From Dyadobacter sp. CY323 (GTDB lineage Bacteria > Bacteroidota > Bacteroidia > Cytophagales > Spirosomataceae): a stretch of 64,000 nucleotides of DNA. Numbering within the stretch: position 1 is the first letter of the stretch; every line of letters begins with the position of its first letter. A program made the position numbers and the translations under genes. Positions 8,751 through 18,032 of the stretch are shown here, piece after piece. Location of the stretch: positions 1 to 64,000 of the forward strand of contig NZ_JAJUXH010000029.1 in the NCBI RefSeq assembly GCF_021390245.1. The letters are read 5' to 3'. The notes under the pieces were generated by a model. That model was not told where the DNA came from. It was given only the letters and a program-made list of their open reading frames with translations, and did no database searches.

Positions 8751-9665
8751 TTATTTATTCTGCTTGCTTTTTATGGCTCTATCAACAATTGCTCTATACA
8801 CAGATTTAGGCAGAAATATTTGCAACCCGATTACAACTGATAGTTGTGGGCTGTAGCAACCTCGGACTACTGCATTTAGGTATAATTTTATCCCTTTAAA
8901 ATAGTCTCCTTTTTGGACATAGGATTTTGCAACGAACCATCCGTTATCGGCATAAAAAGCTTTCCTGGTAATGATTGGTTTGACTTTTTCAAGCCATTTC
9001 TCCCTGACTTCGGGTCGAGATTTTGACGATATCCTTTTGCCATCATAAACATCTCTCCAAACAACTGCAGGTAGCTCTTTCATATGGAAGCTTGCACCCT
9101 CCGCATATAGACGAATCGCAAAATCAGTATCCTGACCAAAAGGCAAGTTGTCGTCAAATCTGACTTTCCTAGCCAAATCGGTAGGCAAAACTAGCGTCGA
9201 TGTTTGCAGAAATCCTCTATCGCTCAAAAGATAGTCAGACATGTGTTCGTCCTTCAATATCGATCGCGGGGGCTTTAAGAATGTTTTCCCTTCACCCCTG
9301 TTAACTACTATTTTTGCATACACTACACAGTTAGGGTTGGTATCCAGTACTGTCGCCGATGATGATAAATGATCTTTCATATACAAATCATCAGAGTCTA
9401 GCATTGCTACATACTTTCCTCTTGCAACATCTATACCATGATTCCGCGCAATATTTGCGCCAGAATTATTTTGGTATATATACCGGACTCGAGAGTCTAA
9501 AAGCTCTCTAACTTTTTCCGCCGAAGCATCCGTCGAGCCATCATCAACAACAATAACTTCGAAAGACTTTTTTGTATCCTGGTTTAATACAGATTGAATT
9601 GTCGTCTGAATAAGCTCTTCCCTGTTATATAAAGGAATTATTACCGAGAAAAATGGCTCCTCCAT
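8751..9665 (-). CDS. glycosyltransferase family 2
   Basis: This 304-residue GT-A enzyme starts with FFSVIIPLYNREELIQTTIQSVL and has the nucleotide-binding VVDDGSTD and the metal-binding DSDD near residue 94. It transfers a sugar from a nucleotide donor to the growing lipid-linked repeat unit at the cytoplasmic face. No transmembrane segment is obvious. The ATG start lies 2 bp after the stop of the upstream pyruvyl transferase gene, showing a tightly packed operon. The donor and linkage cannot be assigned. Confidence 0.93.
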   Translation of the reverse strand: MEEPFFSVIIPLYNREELIQTTIQSVLNQDTKKSFEVIVVDDGSTDASAEKVRELLDSRVRYIYQNNSGANIARNHGIDVARGKYVAMLDSDDLYMKDHLSSSATVLDTNPNCVVYAKIVVNRGEGKTFLKPPRSILKDEHMSDYLLSDRGFLQTSTLVLPTDLARKVRFDDNLPFGQDTDFAIRLYAEGASFHMKELPAVVWRDVYDGKRISSKSRPEVREKWLEKVKPIITRKAFYADNGWFVAKSYVQKGDYFKGIKLYLNAVVRGCYSPQLSVVIGLQIFLPKSVYRAIVDRAIKSKQNK

Positions 9666-9667
9666 GT

Positions 9668-10804
9668 TTATTGAAATATTTTATTCACTAGAATATTAGA
9701 CAACTCTATATATTCTTTTTCTACCTTTTGGATTTTTTTATAAACCATAGACTTATTTTCAAGTAGATCAGACAGGCCAGCAAGTATTTTTTCCGAATTG
9801 TCATTTGTATTGGCCATTAAATCAGATAAGCCGGCATCTTCATATATGCCTTTGATTTTTGTATGCTTATCTATATCCGTTAGGATGACAGGTAATGCGC
9901 CATATTTATATGCCAGAAGCGCTCCATGAAGACGATTGGTTAACATACATATTACATCGCTGTAAAATTCCTGCGCACTCCCGAGTGTTATTTGATCTTC
10001 AACAAAACTAATGGGATATCGCTCAGATAGCTTATCATAGAGCTTTTTACAGAAATCGTAATCCATTTGCACCTGGTATACAACTACAAACTCGTATTTG
10101 TGCTGATATTTGTTTAGAGTGGCATCCAATATGCGATCTATCTTATGGAGGTATGTATCATTGTAATCGCCTTTTCCAACGGCATCCCTGAAAGTGATTA
10201 GGATCTTATTTTTCGGATATGTGACAGTGCTATTGACTGCACTCATTACAGGATGATATGTCCATGCCAAATCAGGGAAAAAAACGGCCTTTTTAATACC
10301 AATGTCTTTGGCCAGTTTCAGTGAAATGCTGTCTCGTATGTAATAGAAATTCGTAAAAAGTGAACGGAATTTCTCTGCAAAAGCAATGTAATTACCAATA
10401 GACCCCAAGGAAAATCCTACCTTGATAATTTTTACTCCCAGTAATTGAAGGAAACAAAAGAAGAAACCAGAGATGATATTTCGAACTGCCTTACTCTTGG
10501 AATTGCCACTTTGGTGGCCAGGAGGACCTGCTATTAAGTAAATTTTCAGTGTTTTTCGGAAAAAGAAACCTCTTAGAGCTGCGGATATTAAGTATCCCTT
10601 AAAGCTTTTACCAATATTTGAAATACGTTCGGATTGCCCGACTCCCAATTCATCTACGTACCAGACTGGCATCCCGGCATCATTTACTACAATATTGGCA
10701 TAATGCTTCAGGTGATCCAGCAGGGATTTGTTTATCAACACATCGCCGGTGTTTTCATATTGCGTATTTGCCTGGAAGAAAACCAGTCTCTTAGGTGTAA
10801 CCAT
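9668..10804 (-). CDS. polysaccharide pyruvyl transferase family protein (first of two)
   Basis: This 378-residue protein has the family layout (WcaK/CsaB, PF04230). The N-terminal half contains NTGDVLINKSLLDHL; a glycine-rich GPPGHQSG and the QLLGVKIIKVGFSLGS region are in the middle, and a C-terminal half includes ITFRDAVGKGDY and the signature LTNRLHGALLAYKYG. These enzymes transfer pyruvate from phosphoenolpyruvate to a sugar as a ketal, adding negative charge to an exopolysaccharide. A second, distant member is at 19252-20454. The gene lies 2 bp upstream of a GT2 gene and 83 bp downstream of a GT-B gene in the same operon. Confidence 0.9.
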   Translation of the reverse strand: MVTPKRLVFFQANTQYENTGDVLINKSLLDHLKHYANIVVNDAGMPVWYVDELGVGQSERISNIGKSFKGYLISAALRGFFFRKTLKIYLIAGPPGHQSGNSKSKAVRNIISGFFFCFLQLLGVKIIKVGFSLGSIGNYIAFAEKFRSLFTNFYYIRDSISLKLAKDIGIKKAVFFPDLAWTYHPVMSAVNSTVTYPKNKILITFRDAVGKGDYNDTYLHKIDRILDATLNKYQHKYEFVVVYQVQMDYDFCKKLYDKLSERYPISFVEDQITLGSAQEFYSDVICMLTNRLHGALLAYKYGALPVILTDIDKHTKIKGIYEDAGLSDLMANTNDNSEKILAGLSDLLENKSMVYKKIQKVEKEYIELSNILVNKIFQ

Positions 10805-10887
10805 CAGAATGAACTATTTGTTTTTTGTCAGCTCGATACTAAAAAGTTGAATAAAGGGTTTGTCCCCGTGATATTCTTTGAATATTC

Positions 10888-11886
10888 TTAACTTTTAGAA
10901 AGCAGCGTGGAAAGTTTTTTTCCAAGATCGTCCCAGCTATATTGTCTGACCATCTCAGCAACAGCCTCTTTATCAATCTTATTGAATTCCTTATCTTCTA
11001 GAATTTTTATAATATCGTCAAAACTGTTATAAGTTAAAATCACACCGCGTTCTCCTAGTTCCTTAAATGCAGCATTGTTCGGACCTATGACTGTGGTGCC
11101 CCAAGGTATTGATTTTATCAATGCACCTGAATTAAGGACACTGCTACCAGAATATATAAATAAAACATACCTTGATTGTTTATGTAATGTTTTGAGTTTG
11201 CCATTCTCGACAAATTCATTCTCGATGTTTATATTTGGATATGCAGCATATTGCTCTTTCAACTTATAATAGAATTGGTCGTTAGAAAACTTACCAATCA
11301 ATTTCACATTAAAGTGTTCAGTCTTTTTTTTAATCTGCAGATAATCCAAAAATTCACGAACCCCCTTGCTTTCCCTCACATTGCCCCATATTAGCACATC
11401 ATATTTAATCTCAAGTGCCGATCCATTAAAAGTATTTTCAAAAAAAGGATGAAAATAGTCCAAGATCCGTTTATCTTCCTGGGTTAAAGACAGAATGTTA
11501 TAACTCTCTCTTGTATGAAAGACGATAACGCTTGACCAATTTTTCATTACACGAACAACCAACTTACCCGCCCATGTGTCTCCTTTATGAGGGTGTACGT
11601 TATGGTGTGTCCAAATGACTTTCTTCCCTGCTATTTTAGAAATGACAACCAGCGCCGCAAGCAGGGGCAACTGATGCCACGTTATATTTTCTATCCAATT
11701 AAAATAAAGAACATCTGCCTTGGTAAAGAATTTAAATACGTCGAGCATCCCGTTACGGGTGGGTATGCCATAATTTACCACATCGAAATTAGTGACCAAG
11801 CCTTTACTTAAATTATGCATGTAAGGACTCTTTTCTTCCAGGTCCTTTAAATTCCGCATCGGGTACAGATAAACTCTTTTACTCAT
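10888..11886 (-). CDS. GT-B fold glycosyltransferase (GT4-like)
   Basis: This 332-residue cytoplasmic enzyme has the N-terminal acceptor-side domain with VIWTHHNVHPHKG near residue 95. The C-terminal donor domain has VLIWGNVRESKGVREFL and a late SSVLNSGALIKSIPWGTTVIG block, where a family 4 enzyme normally has its E-x7-E motif; that motif is not clear here. It overlaps the next gene by 4 bp (ATGA at 11883-11886). It probably adds one sugar to the EPS repeat unit. The donor is not predictable, and the missing E-x7-E makes the family assignment less certain than the fold. Confidence 0.85.
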   Translation of the reverse strand: MSKRVYLYPMRNLKDLEEKSPYMHNLSKGLVTNFDVVNYGIPTRNGMLDVFKFFTKADVLYFNWIENITWHQLPLLAALVVISKIAGKKVIWTHHNVHPHKGDTWAGKLVVRVMKNWSSVIVFHTRESYNILSLTQEDKRILDYFHPFFENTFNGSALEIKYDVLIWGNVRESKGVREFLDYLQIKKKTEHFNVKLIGKFSNDQFYYKLKEQYAAYPNINIENEFVENGKLKTLHKQSRYVLFIYSGSSVLNSGALIKSIPWGTTVIGPNNAAFKELGERGVILTYNSFDDIIKILEDKEFNKIDKEAVAEMVRQYSWDDLGKKLSTLLSKS

Positions 11887-12815
11887 TGCGCACCTTTTAA
11901 CTTCAATTGAAGCAGAAAAAACATATACATATAGGGTAGCTCCAAGGCCCTTAACTGCTCAGTTATAAAATCAGTGGATTCCTTTGGAGTTAAGACAGGT
12001 TTGCACTTAATTAAGTAGTTGACAAATCGTTTTGCCAACAGAAAACGCTTTTTAAAGTTTACGTCAGAGCCTTTTTGTCGATAGAAATTTACAACCCACT
12101 CTGCAAATTTGATGCTTGCATTTAGCTTGCCCTTTACGATATTTATGGATTTTGTATCCGGAGTAATATTCACACTACTGCGACGCCAGTTTACCATTGC
12201 ATCGGAAATAGTTACTATACCTTTTTCCCAACCAATTTTCGTCCAGGTGGCTTCATCAGAATGCCAGGCGTGAGGGAAGTTTAGAAATCTTCCGGTTTCT
12301 CTGTACTTAGCTGTTCTAAAAATGTATTCCACTACATATGAATTAATTTTAGATGACCATTTAAGGGTATTGAATTCATCTATGGTAATTTTTTTCTGAT
12401 AACTCGGAAGCTCTTTTATTGTTTCCCCAGCTTCTCCGATAATGCGAATATTAAAATGGAATACATCACAGTCAGTATTTTTTTCCTGCGTTTTGTAAAA
12501 TGCTTCAACGCAGCCAGGCTCCATGATATCATCGTCAGAAAAAAGCCATATCCATTCTTCATTTAAGGTCATCTCAATACATCTTTCCCAGTGTGCCACC
12601 AGGTCATTACCTCCGAGGTTTTCACTAAATTTCTTATAAACTATATTAATCTTCGACTCATAAGAAGATATTATAGGTTGTAAATTCTCGGGACTGCAAT
12701 CGTCTCCTACATAGACAGTAAAGCGTCTGTTGGTTTGACCGGCAATTGAGGCAAGGGCAGCATCAAAAAAGGCAGACTTATAAGCCGGGATGACAATTGC
12801 CAGATTCTTATCCAT
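11883..12815 (-). CDS. glycosyltransferase family 2
   Basis: The ATG at 12815 is chosen over a TTG at 12863 because the protein then begins MDKNLAIVIPAYKS, the normal GT2 N-terminus; length is 310 residues. GT-A motifs are VGDDCSPE and the metal-binding FSDDDIMEPG near residue 97. The region after residue 180 (HAWHSDEATW) resembles the acceptor side of GT2 enzymes that act on O-antigen or capsule units. It is in the EPS operon between the HTTM gene and a GT-B gene, overlapping the latter by 4 bp. The substrate is unknown. Confidence 0.9.
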   Translation of the reverse strand: MDKNLAIVIPAYKSAFFDAALASIAGQTNRRFTVYVGDDCSPENLQPIISSYESKINIVYKKFSENLGGNDLVAHWERCIEMTLNEEWIWLFSDDDIMEPGCVEAFYKTQEKNTDCDVFHFNIRIIGEAGETIKELPSYQKKITIDEFNTLKWSSKINSYVVEYIFRTAKYRETGRFLNFPHAWHSDEATWTKIGWEKGIVTISDAMVNWRRSSVNITPDTKSINIVKGKLNASIKFAEWVVNFYRQKGSDVNFKKRFLLAKRFVNYLIKCKPVLTPKESTDFITEQLRALELPYMYMFFLLQLKLKGAQ

Positions 12816-12865
12816 TTCAATTCTGTTTAATCTAGGTGATTTTGTCTCTATTTTTCTAAACAAAA

Positions 12866-13993
12866 TCAGATTTTAAGGCTTGCTTTCGTATTATACTCCA
12901 ATTTCTTCTTACTACCTGTCAAAATACTTTTCAACAGCAAGAATATGGCAACAATCCAAATTAATACAGAGAGGTAAAGGTTATTTTCTTTTTGATCGTA
13001 ATCAAAAAAAATGTTTCCTCCCGGAACACCTCTAAACAAATTAATTAATCTTACGCATAACAAGACAATGGAAGTACTTACAAGAGCGATTTTCCAAGGT
13101 TGTTTTTTTAACGCATGTTCAAGCGAGTTATACCAAGATGAATAGTCTAGGAAAGAGACATAGACTATAAAAAGGTTCATAAAATTGATATTTAATATTA
13201 CACCGTTTAGGAAGTGGAAAATACAGGCAGCTATTAGCCAGAGCTTCCAAGCCATCCTCGAATGTAAGAGAAAAAAAATGGGCGTTAGCTCAAAAATTAC
13301 ACCAAGGTAGTCCATCACCTTAAAACCCCAAAACGGCATAAACTTTGGTATATAGGGCGCTAATAGATAGGCCCTAAGGTGAAGTTCCTTGTAAAACCAC
13401 GCACCTGAACCGTTAGTTGTAAAATCTAAATCTATCCACATGATGGCCTTTTCAAAACCAGCAGAAAAAAAGCCAAAACAGACAAATACGCTCAATAAAG
13501 GCAGGGACATGTTAATTTGATTCACTTTCCTGGGCTTATCTGGAATAAGTGCCAGATAAGTACCCCAATCGCTAAATATCATACAAACCAGAAGAGCCAA
13601 GATAAGAACCGGCGAGTGGTCAATCTTTCCAAAAGAAAATTGAAAACTGCAGCAAACTATGTAAATTATGGTATATGTAATGGTCGAGAATCTGGCTTTC
13701 ACACCAAGGAAAAGCATTGCTGACAATATGATGAGCAAAACGTTGGCAAGGACTAAAACAAGATGCCCTGGAAAGCCTCCAAAAAAACTTGCGATACTGA
13801 AAAAAGGAGGTTCGAAAAAAGCCTGTGGAACGTCACTTAGCCAGAGGAAGTTAGGTGAATTAATACAAAGAAGGTACAGGCCCACCATCATTCGAAAAAC
13901 GGCCAAAGATTTAGAATCAATTGCTGTGGACCGAATGATAGCTGCCCAAAACCAATTATTCTGACCTCTAATCCAAATTAACAAATTCCTCAT
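12866..13993 (-). CDS. HTTM-domain polytopic membrane protein (vitamin-K-dependent carboxylase-like)
   Basis: This 375-residue protein has about eight to nine hydrophobic segments. The N-terminal part matches the HTTM layout: SKSLAVFRMMVGLYLL, then WLSDVPQAFFEPP, LFLGVKARFSTI and GKIDHSPVLILALLVCM. HTTM is the membrane domain shared by gamma-glutamyl carboxylases and many uncharacterised bacterial proteins, where it is often fused or paired with other modules. No separate C-terminal catalytic domain is seen. It lies between glycosyltransferase genes and the Wzy gene, and its start overlaps the end of the 175-residue secreted protein by 26 bp, which suggests coupled translation. A role in modifying or exporting the EPS is possible but unproven. 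Confidence 0.75.
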   Translation of the reverse strand: MRNLLIWIRGQNNWFWAAIIRSTAIDSKSLAVFRMMVGLYLLCINSPNFLWLSDVPQAFFEPPFFSIASFFGGFPGHLVLVLANVLLIILSAMLFLGVKARFSTITYTIIYIVCCSFQFSFGKIDHSPVLILALLVCMIFSDWGTYLALIPDKPRKVNQINMSLPLLSVFVCFGFFSAGFEKAIMWIDLDFTTNGSGAWFYKELHLRAYLLAPYIPKFMPFWGFKVMDYLGVIFELTPIFFLLHSRMAWKLWLIAACIFHFLNGVILNINFMNLFIVYVSFLDYSSWYNSLEHALKKQPWKIALVSTSIVLLCVRLINLFRGVPGGNIFFDYDQKENNLYLSVLIWIVAIFLLLKSILTGSKKKLEYNTKASLKI

Positions 13994-14495
13994 TTTCTAT
14001 ATAAGTTTTTGTAATTAAACCAGTTGTTAGAGATATGCTCCTTACTTCCGTAAGGATTCTTATTTTGGAGCTCACAATGCTTTGTGCTGATAAACGATAC
14101 TTTATCCATTTCTTTACTTCCTCTTCTCGCTCTTTACCTATGTCATTGTTTTTTATATCCATTTTGATGCCCAGTTTAGACATCAATTTCCCCTTTCTAC
14201 TTTTAGCAATAGCATTTCCTTTATCCAAGCCAAATTTTTGATCTGTTAAATATCTGAAGTAGTGAATAGGTATCGGCTGGATAAATTTCCCTTCATCCAC
14301 ATCTATCCATTTTTTTGAAATTACGTCGAAAGCTGACAATTCCGTAGTCTTAAAAGTTGCCAGGCCATTATTGTTTTTAATTCGTATCCCACCAGTTGGC
14401 AGAAGAACTGCTGGATAGGGTTCAAATCCAATTGTCTTTAAAAAAAAAGGGATCAAAAGGAAAGCTCCTAGTAATGCTGTTTTATAAAGTTTCAT
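13968..14495 (-). CDS. uncharacterised secreted or anchored 175-residue protein
   Basis: I do not recognise the family. The first 23 residues are hydrophobic (YKTALLGAFLLIPFFLKTIGF), a signal peptide or anchor without a lipobox. The rest is a soluble, Lys-rich domain with no cysteine and a helix-prone middle (residues 100-140). The last codons overlap the HTTM membrane protein by 26 bp, so the two are probably translated together and may act together. The ATG at 14495 is the only sensible start, and the gap to the Wzy gene downstream of the pair's transcription start side is 73 bp. Confidence 0.7.
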   Translation of the reverse strand: MKLYKTALLGAFLLIPFFLKTIGFEPYPAVLLPTGGIRIKNNNGLATFKTTELSAFDVISKKWIDVDEGKFIQPIPIHYFRYLTDQKFGLDKGNAIAKSRKGKLMSKLGIKMDIKNNDIGKEREEEVKKWIKYRLSAQSIVSSKIRILTEVRSISLTTGLITKTYIENEEFVNLD

Positions 14496-14568
14496 ATGAG
14501 AATAAATTTTGAATCAAACTCAACATTATACGTTGATCGCAATTAAACAAAATATCAAAGCTATGAAG

Positions 14569-15843
14569 CTACTGCCTTGGCAACTTTGCATAATTAGAAC
14601 TCACTGAACTTTTAAGCTGTTTAGATCTTTTAAAGCTTAAGTCGGCTATGTAAAAGAGTATGCAAAGGAAGGGTATTGTTGAGGCATTTGAAAAATATTC
14701 GGAAATGAAAAGCAGCATAGTTGAACTGAGAAACACAAATGGAACCCACATTCTTGTTTTTTCATAAAGTTTATATCTCAGTCCTTTTACGCTTATAGAC
14801 AAAACATTCAAAACGTAAGCGATTCCGAAAGTGTTGTACGCGCCAATCATTCCTACATCAGAAGCGAAAAACCGATAGCGCTCCTGAATCATCAATACCT
14901 CCGCACCGTATTTAGTTACACTATGTGGAGCGCCGTTACCCAATATCCTTGGGAAAACCCCCGGCGGCCAGTTTCTTTTAAGAAAGAAATCAGCTGATAG
15001 AAAACGAATATAATCTTCGTTTCCAACGTCGCTTTCTGTCAGCTGAATATATTGCCCAAAAATTTGATACCTAAAACTATATAAGACGAAACCAATGACA
15101 CAAAGAACAAGAATAGCAACAAATCTTGCCCCGGAACCTCCTGATCCTAACACTCCCATTAGCACACAACACACCACGAATGACGCTGCAAACTGCCGGG
15201 TTCCGAAGTAATAAAAGCCCACCAATATAAATAGGAACATTAATAGGTACTTTATTTCTCTCAAATTGAAAAATCTGTATAAGAAATATAACCCGATCAA
15301 AATAGCATAATGGTGACGAAAAAGCAAAAACCGGTATACACCTGCCCGTAATATCTCGGAGCCAGAATCTTCTGTCCTTGATGCAAAATAATACAACGGA
15401 TATGTGAACTGTTGTATTATTGTTAAAAAAGCCCAAACTAGAGCTACAAGAGTGCAGAGTTTAATTATTGTTTTAAATTGAATGTTGAATATATGTAAGA
15501 TAAAGTAGAACTGCCAAAATAACAGCCGCCTAAGCGTTAAGGCGCTATAAAGGAAACTTTGGCCATGATATAAATATGCCGCCAACATACTTATGACTGG
15601 TATTACAAACAGGAAAACCATGACGTTGTTTCTAAACATCATGTTACGATTTCGTATTGTATGCCAATTGTTAATTATTATGAATGCCAGAACGATATTC
15701 ATAATGAATTCTAACCCATCATATATACCGTCTGGAATTACTATAAAACTCCAAAAACGAATACTTATGAGAACAGCAAAAACTACAAGATAAAACCCAG
15801 TTTTATTTTCCCTTCTTGATATGGTTGATGAGTTAGCTATCAC
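14569..15843 (-). CDS. O-antigen/EPS polymerase-like membrane protein (Wzy-like)
   Basis: This 424-residue protein has ten or more hydrophobic segments and a large loop (residues 265-320) containing RFLSADFFLKRNWPPGVFPRILGNG, the usual periplasmic loop of Wzy/WaaL-type proteins. Sequence conservation in this family is low, so the call rests on topology, length and position directly downstream of the flippase gene. Wzy joins lipid-linked repeat units at the periplasmic face. The start is a GTG at 15843 that directly abuts the TAG of the flippase gene; no ATG occurs in the first 45 codons, so translational coupling is likely. Confidence 0.8.
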   Translation of the reverse strand: MIANSSTISRRENKTGFYLVVFAVLISIRFWSFIVIPDGIYDGLEFIMNIVLAFIIINNWHTIRNRNMMFRNNVMVFLFVIPVISMLAAYLYHGQSFLYSALTLRRLLFWQFYFILHIFNIQFKTIIKLCTLVALVWAFLTIIQQFTYPLYYFASRTEDSGSEILRAGVYRFLLFRHHYAILIGLYFLYRFFNLREIKYLLMFLFILVGFYYFGTRQFAASFVVCCVLMGVLGSGGSGARFVAILVLCVIGFVLYSFRYQIFGQYIQLTESDVGNEDYIRFLSADFFLKRNWPPGVFPRILGNGAPHSVTKYGAEVLMIQERYRFFASDVGMIGAYNTFGIAYVLNVLSISVKGLRYKLYEKTRMWVPFVFLSSTMLLFISEYFSNASTIPFLCILFYIADLSFKRSKQLKSSVSSNYAKLPRQ

Positions 15844-17349
15844 CTAATTATTTACATTTTTTCGGTTTAAAATTCTCCTTACATTACTTATCTCAATCAG
15901 TTTTGTAGTGAACAAACCTGCTGTATACAAAGTCGCCCAAAGGGACAATTTAGCTGCGATATCGATAATAATAACACCCGTATTAATATCAATAGTTATA
16001 ATACCGACTGCAATAAGAATACCCATTGCCGCAGGATAAATAAATGACTTGAATACTTTCCATGAGTTTAATTTAAGTATAGCACCATTGAAATAAAAAT
16101 AGTAAAAGGACATTTGAATGACGATATACACGGCATAACCAATAATGGCTGATCCAACTTCAAAATATTTACATAGCATGACATTCAAAACAACTGAAAT
16201 TACGCAGGAAATTGCCGAGCTAATGATAAGCATTTTGGTTTTTCCTGTTGAGAGGACCAGGCTTGCTATTGGCGAATTATGGAGAGAAAATAGAATTGTC
16301 AGTACCCATATAGTTAACCAATTATATAGATGTACATACTCACTACCTACATACAGATGTAAAATTTCTCTACCAGCTACTACAAATGGCATGCAGAGAA
16401 ATACGCATATGATTGTTGTAAAAAGGGTATTGCCATAAGCAAACTCTTCTATCTTTTCCTGATTTTTCTCTGTAAGAAGCTTCGAAGTTACAGGCAACAA
16501 TATGGTAACAAACATTCCTCCAATGGAAATGATAAATATGGTAATGGTTTCCATTATTCGATATTCAGCAAGCACCTCTGACACGTTGTTTGAAAAAATA
16601 CCTAATACTACTGGTCTTAATTTTGTGGCTGACATTTGAAAAATTCCCATAGCTATAATGGCCATACTATATTTGAAAACAACCTGAAAATTAGCCCAAT
16701 CTTTTTTTGGTAAAAACCCGGATATCAACCCAGAGCTTTTTGCTTTAAGAAAATTTGGTATTACAATAAAGCTGTTGGCAATACAGAATAAGAAAAAATA
16801 AAGTGTGATATTAAGCTTCAACCATATGGTGAAATAGATAACAACCAGGTTAGCAACTGTCTTTACCAAACCCAACTGTCGAACATATTTTATGTTGTGA
16901 TTTGCAATTAACAATTGATTATAAACACTCGTGCTCCAGTTAACAATTGCAAAAATAGATAATATAAAAAAGAGTACTCTTAACGTTTCCGCTTGATCTG
17001 GTGTAATGGAGAATATAGACATCCCCCAAAGAGCGATAATTATTAGAACCAGTGCATTGATAATGCCAATGATTCCGTAAAATGTTATACTAGTACGAGC
17101 CGTTGAGTCAAGCAAATCATATTTCTTCGCAGCAATCCATTCTGAGAAGTGTTTTATTGAACCTGTATTAATACCCATATCCAACAATTGCAAATACGCA
17201 TTTATCGAACTGGCAAGAGCTATGAGACCAAATTCATTTTTGCCAAAATAGGACAGTAACAATGGTACGGATATGAATTTTACAAGTGCGTCGAAAACCT
17301 TTGCAACAACTCCCCACAAAAATGAATCGACTATATATTTGTTACTCAC
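15844..17349 (-). CDS. oligosaccharide flippase (Wzx-like)
   Basis: This 501-residue protein has about 12-14 hydrophobic segments. The N-terminal SFLWGVVAKVFDALVKFISVP followed by YFGKNEFGLIALASSI is typical of the polysaccharide_synt / MOP flippase family. It moves undecaprenyl-linked repeat units from the cytoplasmic to the periplasmic side. The start is GTG at 17349, with no ATG within the first 50 codons. It lies between the hexapeptide acetyltransferase and the polymerase gene in one operon. Confidence 0.92.
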   Translation of the reverse strand: MSNKYIVDSFLWGVVAKVFDALVKFISVPLLLSYFGKNEFGLIALASSINAYLQLLDMGINTGSIKHFSEWIAAKKYDLLDSTARTSITFYGIIGIINALVLIIIALWGMSIFSITPDQAETLRVLFFILSIFAIVNWSTSVYNQLLIANHNIKYVRQLGLVKTVANLVVIYFTIWLKLNITLYFFLFCIANSFIVIPNFLKAKSSGLISGFLPKKDWANFQVVFKYSMAIIAMGIFQMSATKLRPVVLGIFSNNVSEVLAEYRIMETITIFIISIGGMFVTILLPVTSKLLTEKNQEKIEEFAYGNTLFTTIICVFLCMPFVVAGREILHLYVGSEYVHLYNWLTIWVLTILFSLHNSPIASLVLSTGKTKMLIISSAISCVISVVLNVMLCKYFEVGSAIIGYAVYIVIQMSFYYFYFNGAILKLNSWKVFKSFIYPAAMGILIAVGIITIDINTGVIIIDIAAKLSLWATLYTAGLFTTKLIEISNVRRILNRKNVNN

Positions 17350-17414
17350 AACACATTTAATTTACAAACACAACTCAAAAGCGGCTCCTTTAATAATATT
17401 TCTTCTTGGCCGAC

Positions 17415-18032
17415 TTATCCATTAATTTGTCTTTCAATTTTAGATATATTTTCCATCAAGGTTTTTTTATCCATGTCCCACCATCGTGTTGCTTCAAGCC
17501 TAGCAATTGTCTCGTCGTTAAATCTTTTTCCAATAACCTTAGCAGGATTTCCCGCTACAATTGTATACGGGGGCACATCCTTTGTTACCACGGCTCCTGC
17601 TCCTATCATAGCTCCATTCCCTATTTGTTTCACACGCGGTAAAATAATAGCCCACTCGCCTATCCATACATCATGTCCAACGTTAAGCTTCGGCCGGATA
17701 AGTTGATCGCTATTTACGTATCCCGCCGACGGATTGTATAATAAGGGGTGAGAGGTGAATGAATCTTTGGGATGGTTCGCTCTGAATATTCGGATTTCCG
17801 GAGCTATAGAACAATAATTTCCAAATGTAACGCCAGGAGGGATATTTTTTACGGAAAAGCATCCTCCATAGCTGCCATATCCTATTTTAATTTCCCAAAG
17901 CTGATTATAGATAGCCCTTAGTGTATGGGAATACATTTGCCCGCCTTCTTTTTTTGTGATGTATTTAAGAATGGCGTTCCCGATTTTTTTAGGAGCTAAG
18001 AAATACAGCCTGTATAGAAATCTGTTAAGCAT
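17415..18032 (-). CDS. hexapeptide-repeat acyltransferase (CatB/WbbJ-like O-acetyltransferase)
   Basis: This 205-residue protein forms a left-handed beta-helix. Hexapeptide-type turns start near residue 80 (VTFGNYCSIAPEIRIF) and are clear at GHDVWIGEWAIILPRVKQIGNGAMIGAGAVVTKDVPPYTIVAGNPAKVI, the classic end of the xenobiotic/sugar acetyltransferase group. The catalytic His is expected in RANHPKDS near residue 95. It acetylates a hydroxyl or amino sugar with acetyl-CoA in the cytoplasm. The start overlaps the upstream F420-beta-like gene by 8 bp. It adds a third acylation activity to the EPS locus. Confidence 0.92.
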   Translation of the reverse strand: MLNRFLYRLYFLAPKKIGNAILKYITKKEGGQMYSHTLRAIYNQLWEIKIGYGSYGGCFSVKNIPPGVTFGNYCSIAPEIRIFRANHPKDSFTSHPLLYNPSAGYVNSDQLIRPKLNVGHDVWIGEWAIILPRVKQIGNGAMIGAGAVVTKDVPPYTIVAGNPAKVIGKRFNDETIARLEATRWWDMDKKTLMENISKIERQING

